DNA of 64,000 nucleotides from Bacteroidota bacterium (lineage in GTDB: Bacteria > Bacteroidota > Bacteroidia > Palsa-965), in NCBI GenBank assembly GCA_006218065.1, contig VBWE01000009.1:1-64000 (forward strand), read 5' to 3'. The notes beneath the pieces were generated by a model, which saw only the letters and a list, made by a program, of their open reading frames with translations, did no database searches and was not told the DNA's origin. Below, piece by piece: positions 19,187-28,976 of this stretch. A program made the translations under genes and the position numbers. Numbering within the stretch: the first letter of the stretch is position 1; each line of letters starts with the position of its first letter.

Positions 19187-19768
19187 TTACCCTTTATAGT
19201 CCCGAAGGAACTCCAGTAACTTCTCCACCGCCCTCGCCCGGTGACTCATCGTATTTTTTTCTTCCATCGTCATCTCGGCAAAAGTTTTGTCCGAGTGCTC
19301 CGGGAAAAAAACAGGATCGTAACCGAATCCTTTTGCACCGCGTTTTTCAAAACCGATCAGTCCTTCCACAATTCCATCAAAAAGAATTTCCTGTTTCCTG
19401 TCGGTAAAAGCGATCACCGTGCGGAAGCGTGCAGTGCGGACCGGTTTATCTTCCAGTTCTTCCAGTAATTTGTTCATATTATCGTCCGCATTTTTTTGCT
19501 CGCCGGCATAGCGGGCGGAATACACACCGGGGCGACCGCCGAGCGCATGCACTTCAAGCCCGGTATCATCGGCAAAACAAGCCAGGCCGGTTCTTTCAAA
19601 AACATAACGCGCTTTGAGCAGGGCGTTTCCTTCGAGCGTGTCGGCCGTTTCGGGAATGTCTTCGGAAATTCCTGCTTCGGCAAGCCCGGCAAGTTCTACC
19701 TGCGGAGGCATGAGGCTTTTCAGTTCATTCAGTTTATGGGTATTCGCGGTGGCGAAAATCAGTTTCAT
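19187..19768 (-). CDS. rdgB: XTP/dITP diphosphatase (RdgB/HAM1 family)
   Basis: MKLIFATANTHKLNELKSLMP, EGNALLKARYVFERTGLACFADDTGLEVHALGGRPGVYSARYAGE, KGFGYDPVFFPE, NTMSHRARAVEKL. Start corrected to 19768. Confidence 0.93.
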   Translation of the reverse strand: MKLIFATANTHKLNELKSLMPPQVELAGLAEAGISEDIPETADTLEGNALLKARYVFERTGLACFADDTGLEVHALGGRPGVYSARYAGEQKNADDNMNKLLEELEDKPVRTARFRTVIAFTDRKQEILFDGIVEGLIGFEKRGAKGFGYDPVFFPEHSDKTFAEMTMEEKNTMSHRARAVEKLLEFLRDYKG

Positions 19769-19810
19769 TCGTTTTAAAAATATAAATGCTTCGGCTACGA
19801 AGATACAAAT

Positions 19811-19920
19811 CACGTTTATGCCTTTTTTGTCCGAAGCTGGTGGCCTCGGACAGCTATAATCATTCACGTTCATACCTTTTTGTCCGAAGCTGGTAGCTTC
19901 GGACAACCATAATCATTCAT
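19811..19920. repeat. Two tandem copies of a hairpin-containing unit
   Basis: acgtttatgccttttttgtccgaagctggtggcctcggacagctataatcattc and acgttcatacctttttgtccgaagctggtagcttcggacaaccataatcattc; copy 2 contains tgtccgaagct-ggt-agcttcggaca. Confidence 0.85.
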
Positions 19921-19925
19921 TTCCT

Positions 19926-19933
19926 TAAGTTTG
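19926..19933 (+). promoter_or_regulatory. Bacteroidota-type -7 box
   Basis: TAAGTTTG upstream of the probable GTG start at 19970. Confidence 0.4.
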
Positions 19934-19969
19934 CAGCTACAGAAAGCAATACCCGAACGCAAGCAACCT

Positions 19970-21811
19970 GTGGACAAGCTCGTTTCCATCGTCATTCCTG
20001 CATACAACGCGGCCAGTTACCTGGCCGAAACGATCGAAACGGTTCTCCGGCAAACGTACCCGCACTGGGAACTGATCATCGTGGATGACGGATCAACGGA
20101 TAAAACGGCGGAGGTGACGTCGGGTTTTCTGCAGGACAAACGCATCCGGTACGAGAAACAGCAAAACGCGGGAGTATCCGCTGCACGGAATTACGGCGCT
20201 TCTTTTGCGAAGGGCGAATACCTTGCATTCCTCGATGCCGACGACCTGTGGCATACAGAGTACCTGGGAAAAAAAATCAGCTTCCTCGAAAAAAACAAAC
20301 AGTTCGGCATGGTGGTCGGCAATATCCGCGTGATCGATCCGCAATCGAAACCGCAGTTTGTTTTTTATATGGGTATTTCCGCCGATGCGGTTAAATCGAC
20401 CGTCGAATTCCGCGACCAGTATTCCGCGCACCCGTCCAATATTTTTTGCCGCCGGGATGATTACCTGAAAACGAACGGGTTTACACCGGAGCTTTCCAAC
20501 TCGGCCGACAAGATGTTTTACATCGATTTCGCCCGGTTTTCTCCCATCGGGAGCATCGACGAAATCCTCGTTTTTTACCGGGTTCATCCGCAGAATATGC
20601 ACCGGAACCTGGACCTCATGATTTCCGATTTCCGGGTTTTCCTGCAACTGCTGAAAGCGCGAAATGTATTTTCAGGAAAAGAGCAGGAAAAACTCTGCGC
20701 GGTAAAAATTTACCGTATCTGCGCCGGCGGTTCATTGCAGCAACGAAATTTCCTGAACTTTTTCCGCTACCTCGCCATCGCATCCTGGGTTTACCCGGGC
20801 TTCATGCTCCGCGATATTTTCAGCAGGGATCGCTTCCGCGGAGTACTCTTTTCCGCGCTTCATAAAATGCGGATCGGGAACATCATGCTGAAGCGGAACA
20901 GGAAAAAAGGAAGAATTCCCATCCTGCTTTTTCACCGCATTACCCCGGAATTCGATTACCTGTACCCGCCGCTTCCGCCGGATTTTTTTTACAGGCTGCT
21001 GCAGTTCCTGTCGAAATACTACCGTTTTATTTCACTGGACGATTTGCTGCACAGGCCGGCGGATGAAAACAGGGACGCTGCCTGTATCGTTTTCGACGAC
21101 GGTTTTTCCGATTTCCGCCATTTCGCACTGCCTGTGCTGCAGGAACTCAACGTACCGACAACCTTGTTTCTTCCCGCAGCCAATATCCGGAACCAGGAAG
21201 TGATCTGGACTTCGCAGCTCGATAACGCCATCAGCAATACGCAACTGCAGGAGCTGACGATACAGATCGGCGGCCCGGAAAGCACATTTGACCTCCGCAC
21301 AAGCCCCGCCCGCCTGCTCTCCGCCAGGAAAATCCGGATGCTCCTGCTCCGCCTTCCGAACGAAGAATTCGAAACCAGCTTTGCCCGGGTAAAAGAAATG
21401 CTCGGGTACCGGGTAAATCTCGACACGACGTTACTGACCGTTGAACAATTGCAGCAGGTCAAAAGCATGGTAAAAATCCAGTCGCATACGCTCACGCACC
21501 GTTACCTCCCTTCGCTTTCTGAAGCGGAGATCGAACGTGAACTTTCCGAATCGCAGAAACAGTTGCAGGATACTTTCGGTGAGCAGGTTACCTGCCTGAG
21601 CTACCCGATTGGCGGTTATAATGAAGCGACGAAAAAACTGGCTTCCAAATATTATACGGCCTCCTTTGCCGTCAACAACCGCGGCGTGGAACTCGGTCGC
21701 CTGCAGGATACCGGTTACAGGCAGGAATTACCCCGCTTCAACGTGCACAATAAAAACCTGTACGAAGTTTTTTTCCGCATCAACGGATTTCACCGGTTAT
21801 TCGGCAGATGA
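19970..21811 (+). CDS. Fusion: family 2 glycosyltransferase plus polysaccharide deacetylase (NodB-like)
   Basis: VSIVIPAYNAASYLAETIETVLRQTYPHWELIIVDDGSTDKT (GT2) and ILLFHRITPEFDYLYPP...AACIVFDDGFSDFRHFALPVLQELNVPTTLFLPA...SHTLTHRYLPSLSEAEIERELSESQ (NodB). Confidence 0.9.
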   Translation: MDKLVSIVIPAYNAASYLAETIETVLRQTYPHWELIIVDDGSTDKTAEVTSGFLQDKRIRYEKQQNAGVSAARNYGASFAKGEYLAFLDADDLWHTEYLGKKISFLEKNKQFGMVVGNIRVIDPQSKPQFVFYMGISADAVKSTVEFRDQYSAHPSNIFCRRDDYLKTNGFTPELSNSADKMFYIDFARFSPIGSIDEILVFYRVHPQNMHRNLDLMISDFRVFLQLLKARNVFSGKEQEKLCAVKIYRICAGGSLQQRNFLNFFRYLAIASWVYPGFMLRDIFSRDRFRGVLFSALHKMRIGNIMLKRNRKKGRIPILLFHRITPEFDYLYPPLPPDFFYRLLQFLSKYYRFISLDDLLHRPADENRDAACIVFDDGFSDFRHFALPVLQELNVPTTLFLPAANIRNQEVIWTSQLDNAISNTQLQELTIQIGGPESTFDLRTSPARLLSARKIRMLLLRLPNEEFETSFARVKEMLGYRVNLDTTLLTVEQLQQVKSMVKIQSHTLTHRYLPSLSEAEIERELSESQKQLQDTFGEQVTCLSYPIGGYNEATKKLASKYYTASFAVNNRGVELGRLQDTGYRQELPRFNVHNKNLYEVFFRINGFHRLFGR

Positions 21812-22585
21812 TGCGCGGACCGCTGTAAAATAGGTCCAGTTGTCGTTCGCATCGTCTTCCACCCGCTCGCCTTTCATATTGTACGCTTTGATTTCGCCGA
21901 ACCCTGCTTTTTTCAGCTGGTTCACCTGTTCCGGGATGGTGATATGATACGTCAGCAGTGCATAATTATGCGCGTCGTCGTTGATGATGGCGTATTCTTT
22001 TTCGCGGACCTCGAGCTTTTTCATTTTCATCCTGCGGGATGTGAGCAGGATCGTCTTCAGGCAGTCTTTTACAAAACCGGGACTGAATTTCCACGGCCGC
22101 TGCCAGGCCGTTTTCCCGGTGTGGATCCAGTTCCGGTTATGCGTCGAAAACATAAAAATCCCGCTGGGCCGCAGTACACGGCGGATTTCGGCCATCGCTT
22201 TGAGCCGGCCTTCATGCGGAATGTAGTCGATGCTGTTGAACGAAAACAAAACAAAATCGAAACTGCCGTCGGCAAACCGGCTCATGTCGCGCGCATCGCA
22301 GCAGTAAACGGAATCGAGCCGGAACTTTTTTTTCACCAGTTCCGCAAACTTCTGCGAATAATCGATTCCCGTATAATCGCGGCTGATTTCCAGCAAATGT
22401 TTCGTTGTTCTTCCCCCGCCCACGCCGATGTCGAGTATTTTTTTTCCGCGGATGGCCGGCATGATTCCCTCCAGGATAATTTTTTCGGAAGGCAAAAGCG
22501 CATCCAGCTGATCGTACCAGTTTACGGTATCCTCGGCGGAATATGCGGCATGATTATGTTCATCGATCTGGTCGGGCTCCGCCAT
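21797..22585 (-). CDS. Class I SAM-dependent methyltransferase
   Basis: GKKILDIGVGGGRTTKHLLEISRDYTGIDYSQKFAEL, GSFDFVLFSFNSIDYI, EIRRVLRPSGIFMFSTHN. Confidence 0.92.
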   Translation of the reverse strand: MAEPDQIDEHNHAAYSAEDTVNWYDQLDALLPSEKIILEGIMPAIRGKKILDIGVGGGRTTKHLLEISRDYTGIDYSQKFAELVKKKFRLDSVYCCDARDMSRFADGSFDFVLFSFNSIDYIPHEGRLKAMAEIRRVLRPSGIFMFSTHNRNWIHTGKTAWQRPWKFSPGFVKDCLKTILLTSRRMKMKKLEVREKEYAIINDDAHNYALLTYHITIPEQVNQLKKAGFGEIKAYNMKGERVEDDANDNWTYFTAVRASSAE

Positions 22586-22586
22586 A

Positions 22587-23363
22587 TCAGCTTTTTATTT
22601 TTTTGAGCATGCGGAACATTTTTCCTTTCCAGCTGCGGTAAACAATACAATTGTAGTTCTCTTTGACTAGTCCGCCGAATTCTTCCTTGAATTTATTGAT
22701 CCGGAGTTTTTCCTCGTCCGATGCGCCGTTGTACCAGCCGCCCCAGTCGTACAAACGGGCGCCCTGCGCGCGAAAACCGGTCATGTCCATCCAGTGCGCA
22801 TACCGGTTCACCTTGCCCACAAAATTTCGCGCCTGGCTGTCCGGGAATTCGAACCAGAGCGCAACGGTGTAAAGCAGGAGAACACGACTTTTGTTGTACC
22901 GGTAAACATGCCAGACCAAAGTGCGGTCCCGATCATCGGTTACCAAAGATAAAGCGAGCAGGTTTTTCCCGAGATACGACCGCATCCGCGCTTCTTCCGC
23001 ACGGGCAATGCCTTTGTACTCCGAAAGTTTATTGTAATCCGAAATAAAACGTGCGAAAACGGTTTCGGAAGGTTGCTGAAACAAGGTGTAACGAACATCG
23101 TTTCTCCCGCTCACGCTCCTTATTTTTTCGCGGCAGCTTTTTCCGAAGGAAGCGAAAATAGTTTCTTCATCCGGGGAGAGATCGCTCAGCAGGGTAAACT
23201 GTTCGTACCATTCGTCGCCGAATTTTTTTTCCGACTGCAGGTAATAAATAACATCGGCGTCGTGATATGCAGGAGCATTATGGTACCAGGCATCGCGCAC
23301 CAGCAAAGGTCCCCGGCTGCGGCATACGGTCAGTAATTCCTGCTGCTCTTCCATTCCGGCCAA
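22587..23363 (-). CDS. Acyltransferase-like protein (FemAB/GNAT-like fold suspected)
   Basis: SCREKIRSVSGRNDVRYTLF...LLALSLVTDDRDRTLVWHVYRYNKSRVLLLYTVALW...GRVNRYAHWMDM...YDWGGW; adjacent to the methyltransferase in the same orientation. Confidence 0.6.
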   Translation of the reverse strand: MAGMEEQQELLTVCRSRGPLLVRDAWYHNAPAYHDADVIYYLQSEKKFGDEWYEQFTLLSDLSPDEETIFASFGKSCREKIRSVSGRNDVRYTLFQQPSETVFARFISDYNKLSEYKGIARAEEARMRSYLGKNLLALSLVTDDRDRTLVWHVYRYNKSRVLLLYTVALWFEFPDSQARNFVGKVNRYAHWMDMTGFRAQGARLYDWGGWYNGASDEEKLRINKFKEEFGGLVKENYNCIVYRSWKGKMFRMLKKIKS

Positions 23364-23387
23364 AATTAGTGAAATGAGTGTAGTTCC

Positions 23388-23632
23388 TTTAAAATTCCTC
23401 CGGTACCTGTTACAAATGAAGCATAATCAATGTCGGAATAGTTTTCTACTAAGCGGCAGTCGGCAGGAGGCAGGCAGCAGTTGACGAAGTGCGCTTCGCA
23501 TGTTACCCGGATTTTCCAGGGGCATTGCTGTAAATCGGAGACTGCCTCCTGCCGACTGCCTCCTGCCGCTAAATCTATTCCGACGTATAGCAACAGTTTT
23601 CTTGTAAAACGGCTCTGCGGAGGAATTTTAAA
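23388..23632. repeat. 245-bp imperfect inverted-repeat (MITE-like) intergenic element
   Basis: Outer arms tttaaaattcctccg (23388-23402) / cggaggaattttaaa (23618-23632); middle tcggaatag / ctattccga (23433, 23583); inner gcggcagtcggcaggaggcag / ctgcctcctgccgactgcctcctgccgc. Confidence 0.8.
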
Positions 23633-23650
23633 CAGACACACCGTTTCTGC

Positions 23651-23658
23651 TAACTTTG
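23651..23658 (+). promoter_or_regulatory. Bacteroidota-type -7 box
   Basis: TAACTTTG 18 nt before the asnB ATG at 23677. Confidence 0.5.
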
Positions 23659-23676
23659 TAAGGTTCACTCACTTTT

Positions 23677-25557
23677 ATGTGCGGAATTTCAGGGGTTTAC
23701 CATTTCGACGGCCGCCCGGCGGAACGTGATGAACTGCAGCGGATGTTGCAGCATGTGCAGTCGCGTGGTCCCGACGGCGAAGGCACCTTGCTCGAAGGCC
23801 CGCTCGGATTGGGACATCGCCGCCTGAGTATCATCGAACTTTCCGAACTGGGCAAACAACCCATGAACGACGGGTCGGGAACGGTGAGCATCACGTACAA
23901 CGGCGAAATTTACAATTACCGCGAACTGCGCAGCTACCTCGAAACAGTCGGCATGACGTTCAGCACCGGCAGCGATACCGAAGTGCTGCTGAACGGCTAC
24001 CGCCGCTGGGGCATGGACGGTTTGCTGAAACGCATCGACGGCATGTTCGCTTTCGTACTTTTCGACCGGCGCCTGCAGCAGCTTTTCGCCTGCCGCGACC
24101 GCTTCGGGGAAAAACCGCTGTACTATTTTGTGCATGAAAAACGGATCCGCTTTTCTTCATCGGTTAATTCCATCACCGCTACAGAGCAGGACCTGAGCCT
24201 GAACATGGGCGCGCTGGATCATTACCTCTGCGAACTCTGCATACCGCAGCCGTTTTCCATCTGGAACGAGATCCGCCAGCTTCCCCCGGCGAGCATGCTG
24301 CAGGTGGATGTGCGGAAACGTAAATTCACCGAAAGCAGGTACTGGCAGCTCGCATTTACCGGCGACGGGAAAATGAGCGAAACGGAAGCGCTCGGAGAAA
24401 CGGAACGCCTGCTGAAAAAAACGATACTCGAACGCACGGTCGCCGATGTGCCCGTAGCCTGCCTGCTGAGCAGCGGCGCGGATTCGGGACTTGTGGTCAG
24501 TATGCTGGCGCAGCAAAGCGAGCAGCCGGTGAATACGTTTTCGGTGGGCTTTACCGGCGATGATGCGCAGAACGAACTTCCCCAGGCAAAGGCCCTGGCG
24601 AAAAAATACGACACGAATCACCAGGAAATTATTATTGAACCGGATGCTGTTGCCATACTGCCCGAAATTCTCGCCGCTTTCGGTGAGCCTTTCGCGGATT
24701 CGAGTGCGCTGCCTTCGTATTATATCTACCGCGCGATCAAAACAGATTTCAAAGTGGCGCTCGGCGGCGACGGAGGCGATGAACTTTTCGGCGGGTACCA
24801 CGATTACGCGACTTGTTTCCTGGCCGAAACATTCGCGCGCGAAAGCAAGAGCGGGTTGGCCGGCAGCCTGGAACGTACGGCGAATGCGCTGGCGTTTCGT
24901 GCGGGACTGACGGATGTAAATACCGGGCACCTGCGCGATTATACCGGGTTTCCGCCGGAACGGAAACTGCACCGCGAAATGGGATTCGCTCCCGGGGAAA
25001 TCGCGTCCGTTTATCACCCGGATTTAAAACATGCGCAGGCTGATTTCACGCGCAGCTACCTGCAGCACGCCTGGCAAAAAAATGAAACGGGTTCGATGAC
25101 CGGTACGTTGAGCGGCGCTTTCCTGGACACCCGTTTGCTCAACGATTACCTTGTGAAAGTGGATCGCAGCGCAATGGCGCTCGGCCTGGAAGTCCGCAGT
25201 CCTTTCCTGTCGCCCGAACTGGCCGCTTTTGCGGCTAAAATTCCGGATGCGATCCGCCTGAAAAACGGGCAGGGCAAATACCTGCTGAAAAAACTCGGCG
25301 CAAAATATATTGACCCGGAATTTGAAAAACGGCCCAAGCGCGGCTTCGGCATTCCGCTCGACCGCTGGCTGCGGAAGGAGTTGAAGCCGTTTACGCAGGA
25401 TCTTCTTTTTTCCGGCAAGCTGGAACAGCGTAAATTGTTCGACATGAAAAAACTGCAGGCGGTTTTCGACGAGCATTGTTCCGGTCGTGCCGATCACCGG
25501 CATAAATTGTGGGCGCTGATCTGCCTCGAATCCTGGTTTAAACGGAACAGCTTATGA
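23677..25557 (+). CDS. asnB: Asparagine synthase (glutamine-hydrolysing)
   Basis: MCGISGVYHFDGRPAERDELQRMLQHVQSRGPDGEG, GHRRLSIIELSELGKQPM, SSGADSGLVVSML, GGDGGDELFGGY. Confidence 0.95.
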   Translation: MCGISGVYHFDGRPAERDELQRMLQHVQSRGPDGEGTLLEGPLGLGHRRLSIIELSELGKQPMNDGSGTVSITYNGEIYNYRELRSYLETVGMTFSTGSDTEVLLNGYRRWGMDGLLKRIDGMFAFVLFDRRLQQLFACRDRFGEKPLYYFVHEKRIRFSSSVNSITATEQDLSLNMGALDHYLCELCIPQPFSIWNEIRQLPPASMLQVDVRKRKFTESRYWQLAFTGDGKMSETEALGETERLLKKTILERTVADVPVACLLSSGADSGLVVSMLAQQSEQPVNTFSVGFTGDDAQNELPQAKALAKKYDTNHQEIIIEPDAVAILPEILAAFGEPFADSSALPSYYIYRAIKTDFKVALGGDGGDELFGGYHDYATCFLAETFARESKSGLAGSLERTANALAFRAGLTDVNTGHLRDYTGFPPERKLHREMGFAPGEIASVYHPDLKHAQADFTRSYLQHAWQKNETGSMTGTLSGAFLDTRLLNDYLVKVDRSAMALGLEVRSPFLSPELAAFAAKIPDAIRLKNGQGKYLLKKLGAKYIDPEFEKRPKRGFGIPLDRWLRKELKPFTQDLLFSGKLEQRKLFDMKKLQAVFDEHCSGRADHRHKLWALICLESWFKRNSL

Positions 25558-26705
25558 ATATCGCCTACTTCACCGATATCCGTTCCATCCACGGGCACAG
25601 CTGGATCAGCCATTTCGCATCCGCGCACCGCACCATACTGATCTGCGAAAAAGATCCGGCGGGTAAAAACCTGTACGAAAACGATTCGCGGATTACGGTT
25701 TACCCGGTACTTCCGAAAACATACCCGCTCCGGAATTTTGCCGAGCGAAATGCCGCGGTCAGAGAAGTAAAAAAAATTCTCCGTGATTGTAAAACCGATA
25801 TTGCGCACAGCATGTACGCGCTTCCGTACGCTTTCTGGCCCTGGCATGCGCGTTTTCCGCGTCACATCGCCACCACGCGCGGATCGGACGTGCTGGTGCA
25901 TTTCCGGAACAACCGCGAAAAGGCGAAGACCTGGAAAGAAAAACTCATCCACGCCGCTCTCGACCGGCGCATGATCCGCTCGCTCGATGCCGCGCAGTGT
26001 ATCACCTGCACGTCCACGCAACAGGAACAGGTTATCCGGACGATGGTGCGCAATCATGCCAAAATTCACCTGGTCCGCACCGGTGTCGATACCCGGAATT
26101 TCCTGGCGCATTGTAAAGGAACGCAGCCCGCAGGACCTCCCGTACTGCTCTCGAACAGGGCGATGACGCCTTTGTATAATATTCACCTGCTTGTCGAAGC
26201 ATTCGCGCTGCTTAAAAAAAGCGGGCGTTTTCCGGGTATGCGCATGATCGTGCTGAACTACCAGTCCGATCCCGCGTATTTCGAACGCGTGAAAAAAACA
26301 GTCGCGGACGAAAAACTGGAAAACGAAATCGAATTCCGCGAAAAACAAAATCCGCAGGAACTGGCGGCTTTGTACGATCAATGTCACGCGGTACTGATGG
26401 CTCCGGAGCAGGACGGTTCACCGGTGAGCGGCGTGGAAACTTTGCTTGCGCGTAAACCGTTGCTTTTGCCGCCCCTCGATTATGATAAACAGGTTTTCGG
26501 CCCCGGCGCAGTATGGCATTTCCGCGATTATTCGGCCGCATCCATTGCCGAAAGCATTTCTGAAATCCTGGCGAAGGATAAAAACGAACTGGAGCAGAAA
26601 ACAAAACCGGGTTTCGATGCCGCGATGCTTCATGCCGACCGCGACAGCCAGCTTGCGAAAGTGGAAGAACTTTACCGTCACATGATGAAAAATCCTCGCG
26701 CATAA
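25554..26705 (+). CDS. Glycosyltransferase family 4-like
   Basis: IHSTRGSDVLVHF-like region (HIATTRGSDVLVHF), VRTGVDTRNF, LMAPEQDGSPVSGVETLLARKPLLLPP; 4-bp overlap with asnB. Confidence 0.85.
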   Translation: MNIAYFTDIRSIHGHSWISHFASAHRTILICEKDPAGKNLYENDSRITVYPVLPKTYPLRNFAERNAAVREVKKILRDCKTDIAHSMYALPYAFWPWHARFPRHIATTRGSDVLVHFRNNREKAKTWKEKLIHAALDRRMIRSLDAAQCITCTSTQQEQVIRTMVRNHAKIHLVRTGVDTRNFLAHCKGTQPAGPPVLLSNRAMTPLYNIHLLVEAFALLKKSGRFPGMRMIVLNYQSDPAYFERVKKTVADEKLENEIEFREKQNPQELAALYDQCHAVLMAPEQDGSPVSGVETLLARKPLLLPPLDYDKQVFGPGAVWHFRDYSAASIAESISEILAKDKNELEQKTKPGFDAAMLHADRDSQLAKVEELYRHMMKNPRA

Positions 26706-26712
26706 GATTACG

Positions 26713-27831
26713 ATGAAATTAACGGGTAAAAATATCATCATCACATCAAACGAACCCTGGGGCGATACCTGGTATTCGAAGCAGAACTACGCCTGGGAAC
26801 TGGCCAAACGCGGCAACCGGGTTTTCTTTATCGATCCGCCGGAAAGTTTTCACATCAACGGGATTACGGACGGCAGCGTTTCGGCAAAAAAAATCACGGA
26901 CCAGCTCACCGTTTTGAAATATTTCAATGCCCTGCCCGTACGCAGCGCAGCGCTTTACCGGGAGAATGACCGGATCGTTTCCGGGAGGATCCGTAAATAC
27001 CTGGCCGGCGAAGGAATTTCGGATTATATACTCTGGTCATTCGATCCGTACCGGCTGAGCGACGCTCAAAAACTCGGCGCGTCTTTTTCCGTTTTTCACA
27101 GCGTGGATCAGTATAATTTCATCCCGAAGGGCGAACGGCAACTCGTTACCGAAGCAGGACTTGTGATCGCCGTCGCTGAACCGATCGCGGCGCAGTACAG
27201 ATCGCTCAACCCGCACCTCATCGTCGTTGAACACGCGATATCCGGTGAAGAATTTTCGGATGAAATCCCGGAACCGGTAAAAAACGAAATGCCTGCCGGG
27301 AATTGCGGGATCTATGTAGGCAATATCGATGCGCGTCTCGATTTTCAGCTGGTCGAAAAAACGGTCGTCGCTTTCCCCGAAACGCATTTTGTGTTTATCG
27401 GCAATGTGCTCAGCCTGCCGGATGATGCGGCCCAAAGGCTCTTCGGCGAAAAAAAATACAGGAACCTGCATGTGTTCGGCAGTCGCCCGTTCAAACAATT
27501 GCGCCAGTATATTTCAGCCACCGGTTTCTGCCTCGCGCCGATGAACCGGGATCACCCGGGCAATACGATCGCGCATCATAAGATACTGCAATACCTGGCG
27601 CTCGGCAAAGCCGTGTTCTCCTGCCGTTTCAGCGCGTACGAAAAAGAACACGGACTGCTTTACATGCACGATGATCATGCCGCTTTCCTGGAATCGCTCG
27701 GTAGTTTTCTTGCTTCGGGTGAAGATCCTTCGGCCGGAAGCAGGCGGATTAATTACGCCAAAGGCTTTACCTTCGATGTGCAGCTGAATAAAACAGAAGA
27801 AGCGCTCCGTCAATTTTACCCGGAATTATGA
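26713..27831 (+). CDS. Glycosyltransferase (GT-B type)
   Basis: NIIITSNEPWGDTWYSKQNYAWELAKRGNRVFFIDPP, GIYVGNIDARLDFQLVEKTV, LAPMNRDHPGNTIAHHKILQYLALGKAVFS. Confidence 0.85.
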   Translation: MKLTGKNIIITSNEPWGDTWYSKQNYAWELAKRGNRVFFIDPPESFHINGITDGSVSAKKITDQLTVLKYFNALPVRSAALYRENDRIVSGRIRKYLAGEGISDYILWSFDPYRLSDAQKLGASFSVFHSVDQYNFIPKGERQLVTEAGLVIAVAEPIAAQYRSLNPHLIVVEHAISGEEFSDEIPEPVKNEMPAGNCGIYVGNIDARLDFQLVEKTVVAFPETHFVFIGNVLSLPDDAAQRLFGEKKYRNLHVFGSRPFKQLRQYISATGFCLAPMNRDHPGNTIAHHKILQYLALGKAVFSCRFSAYEKEHGLLYMHDDHAAFLESLGSFLASGEDPSAGSRRINYAKGFTFDVQLNKTEEALRQFYPEL

Positions 27832-28976
27832 GCCTGCATGTGATCTGCCTGATGGCGAACAACAGTTCGGTTCCTTATTTCAACTGGTTTGCCGAAGCGG
27901 CGCGCAACCGGTCTGACGTCCGTTTTACATTTATCGCCCTGCACAAAGAACGCCCGGGTATGTTCGCCGATATGGAAGAACGCGGCAGCCGCTGCATCTG
28001 GGTTCCGTTCGACGACAGCCGGCGAAAAACATCCATGCTGCGCGCCATCGTTTCGCTTCGCCGGGTTTTCAAAAACGAAAAGCCCGACGTGGTTCACAGT
28101 CACCTGTTCGACGATTCCGTTCCCGCGCTCATCGCCGCACGGCTTGCGGGTGTGCCGGTCCGCGTAATCACCAAGCAGGATACGGCCTATCATTGGTTTT
28201 ACGCTCCGAAAGCCGTGAAATACGACCGGATCAATAACCGGAACGCCACGCATATCGTCGCTGTTTCCGAAGAGTGTAAAAAGTTTGTGCTCGAAAACGA
28301 AAAGGCCGACCCATTAAAAGTGACCATGATCCACCACGGCATCCCGCTGGAAAAACTCAGCGCTTCCACGGATGAACGGAAACAGGAACTCATCCGGCGT
28401 TTTTCACTCGAAGGGAAATTCGTGATCGGTACCGTGGCGCGGCTCATTCCCTGGAAAGGGTACAAAACCATCGTGGAAACGGCCGCCATCATCGTGCAGG
28501 AAATCCCGGAAGCGCATTTTCTTTTTTCCGGTGAAGGCGATCAGAAAGAAGAACTGCTCCGCATGATCCGTGAACGAAAACTGGAAAAACACATCACGTT
28601 TACCGGCTGGGTCGATCGTGCCGATATTCCTTCGCTTTACGCGGTCATGGATGTTTACCTGCATGCCGCCGCTTTCGAGCCGTTCGGTTTCGTAATTGCG
28701 GAAGCGATGATCAACGGAACGCCCGTGGTTTCCACGGTTACCGGTTCCGCTGCGGATGCCATCACCAGCGGGGAAAACGGCTTTCTCAGCGCTTCACAAT
28801 CGGCGGAAGGACTTGCCGAAGGCATTCGTTTCATGAAACAGCACGACCGTAAAGCGATCGGTTTGCGCGGACAGGAAACGGCGCGGCGCATGTTTCCTTT
28901 TGAAAAGATGTTTGAATCGTACGTTGAACTTTACCGCGAAGCCTGCGAAATAAATAAAATGCGGCATGGCGAATGA
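27828..28976 (+). CDS. Glycosyltransferase family 4
   Basis: DVVHSHLFDDSVPALIAARLAGVPVRV, VIGTVARLIPWKGYKTIVETA, HAAAFEPFGFVIAEAMINGTPVVSTVTGSAADAIT. Confidence 0.92.
   Translation: MSLHVICLMANNSSVPYFNWFAEAARNRSDVRFTFIALHKERPGMFADMEERGSRCIWVPFDDSRRKTSMLRAIVSLRRVFKNEKPDVVHSHLFDDSVPALIAARLAGVPVRVITKQDTAYHWFYAPKAVKYDRINNRNATHIVAVSEECKKFVLENEKADPLKVTMIHHGIPLEKLSASTDERKQELIRRFSLEGKFVIGTVARLIPWKGYKTIVETAAIIVQEIPEAHFLFSGEGDQKEELLRMIRERKLEKHITFTGWVDRADIPSLYAVMDVYLHAAAFEPFGFVIAEAMINGTPVVSTVTGSAADAITSGENGFLSASQSAEGLAEGIRFMKQHDRKAIGLRGQETARRMFPFEKMFESYVELYREACEINKMRHGE

Noticed and set aside
23433-23583. CCTCCTGCCGACTG direct repeats as a CRISPR array
   Set aside because: Adjacent degenerate copies without unique spacers, arranged as an inverted repeat; no cas genes.
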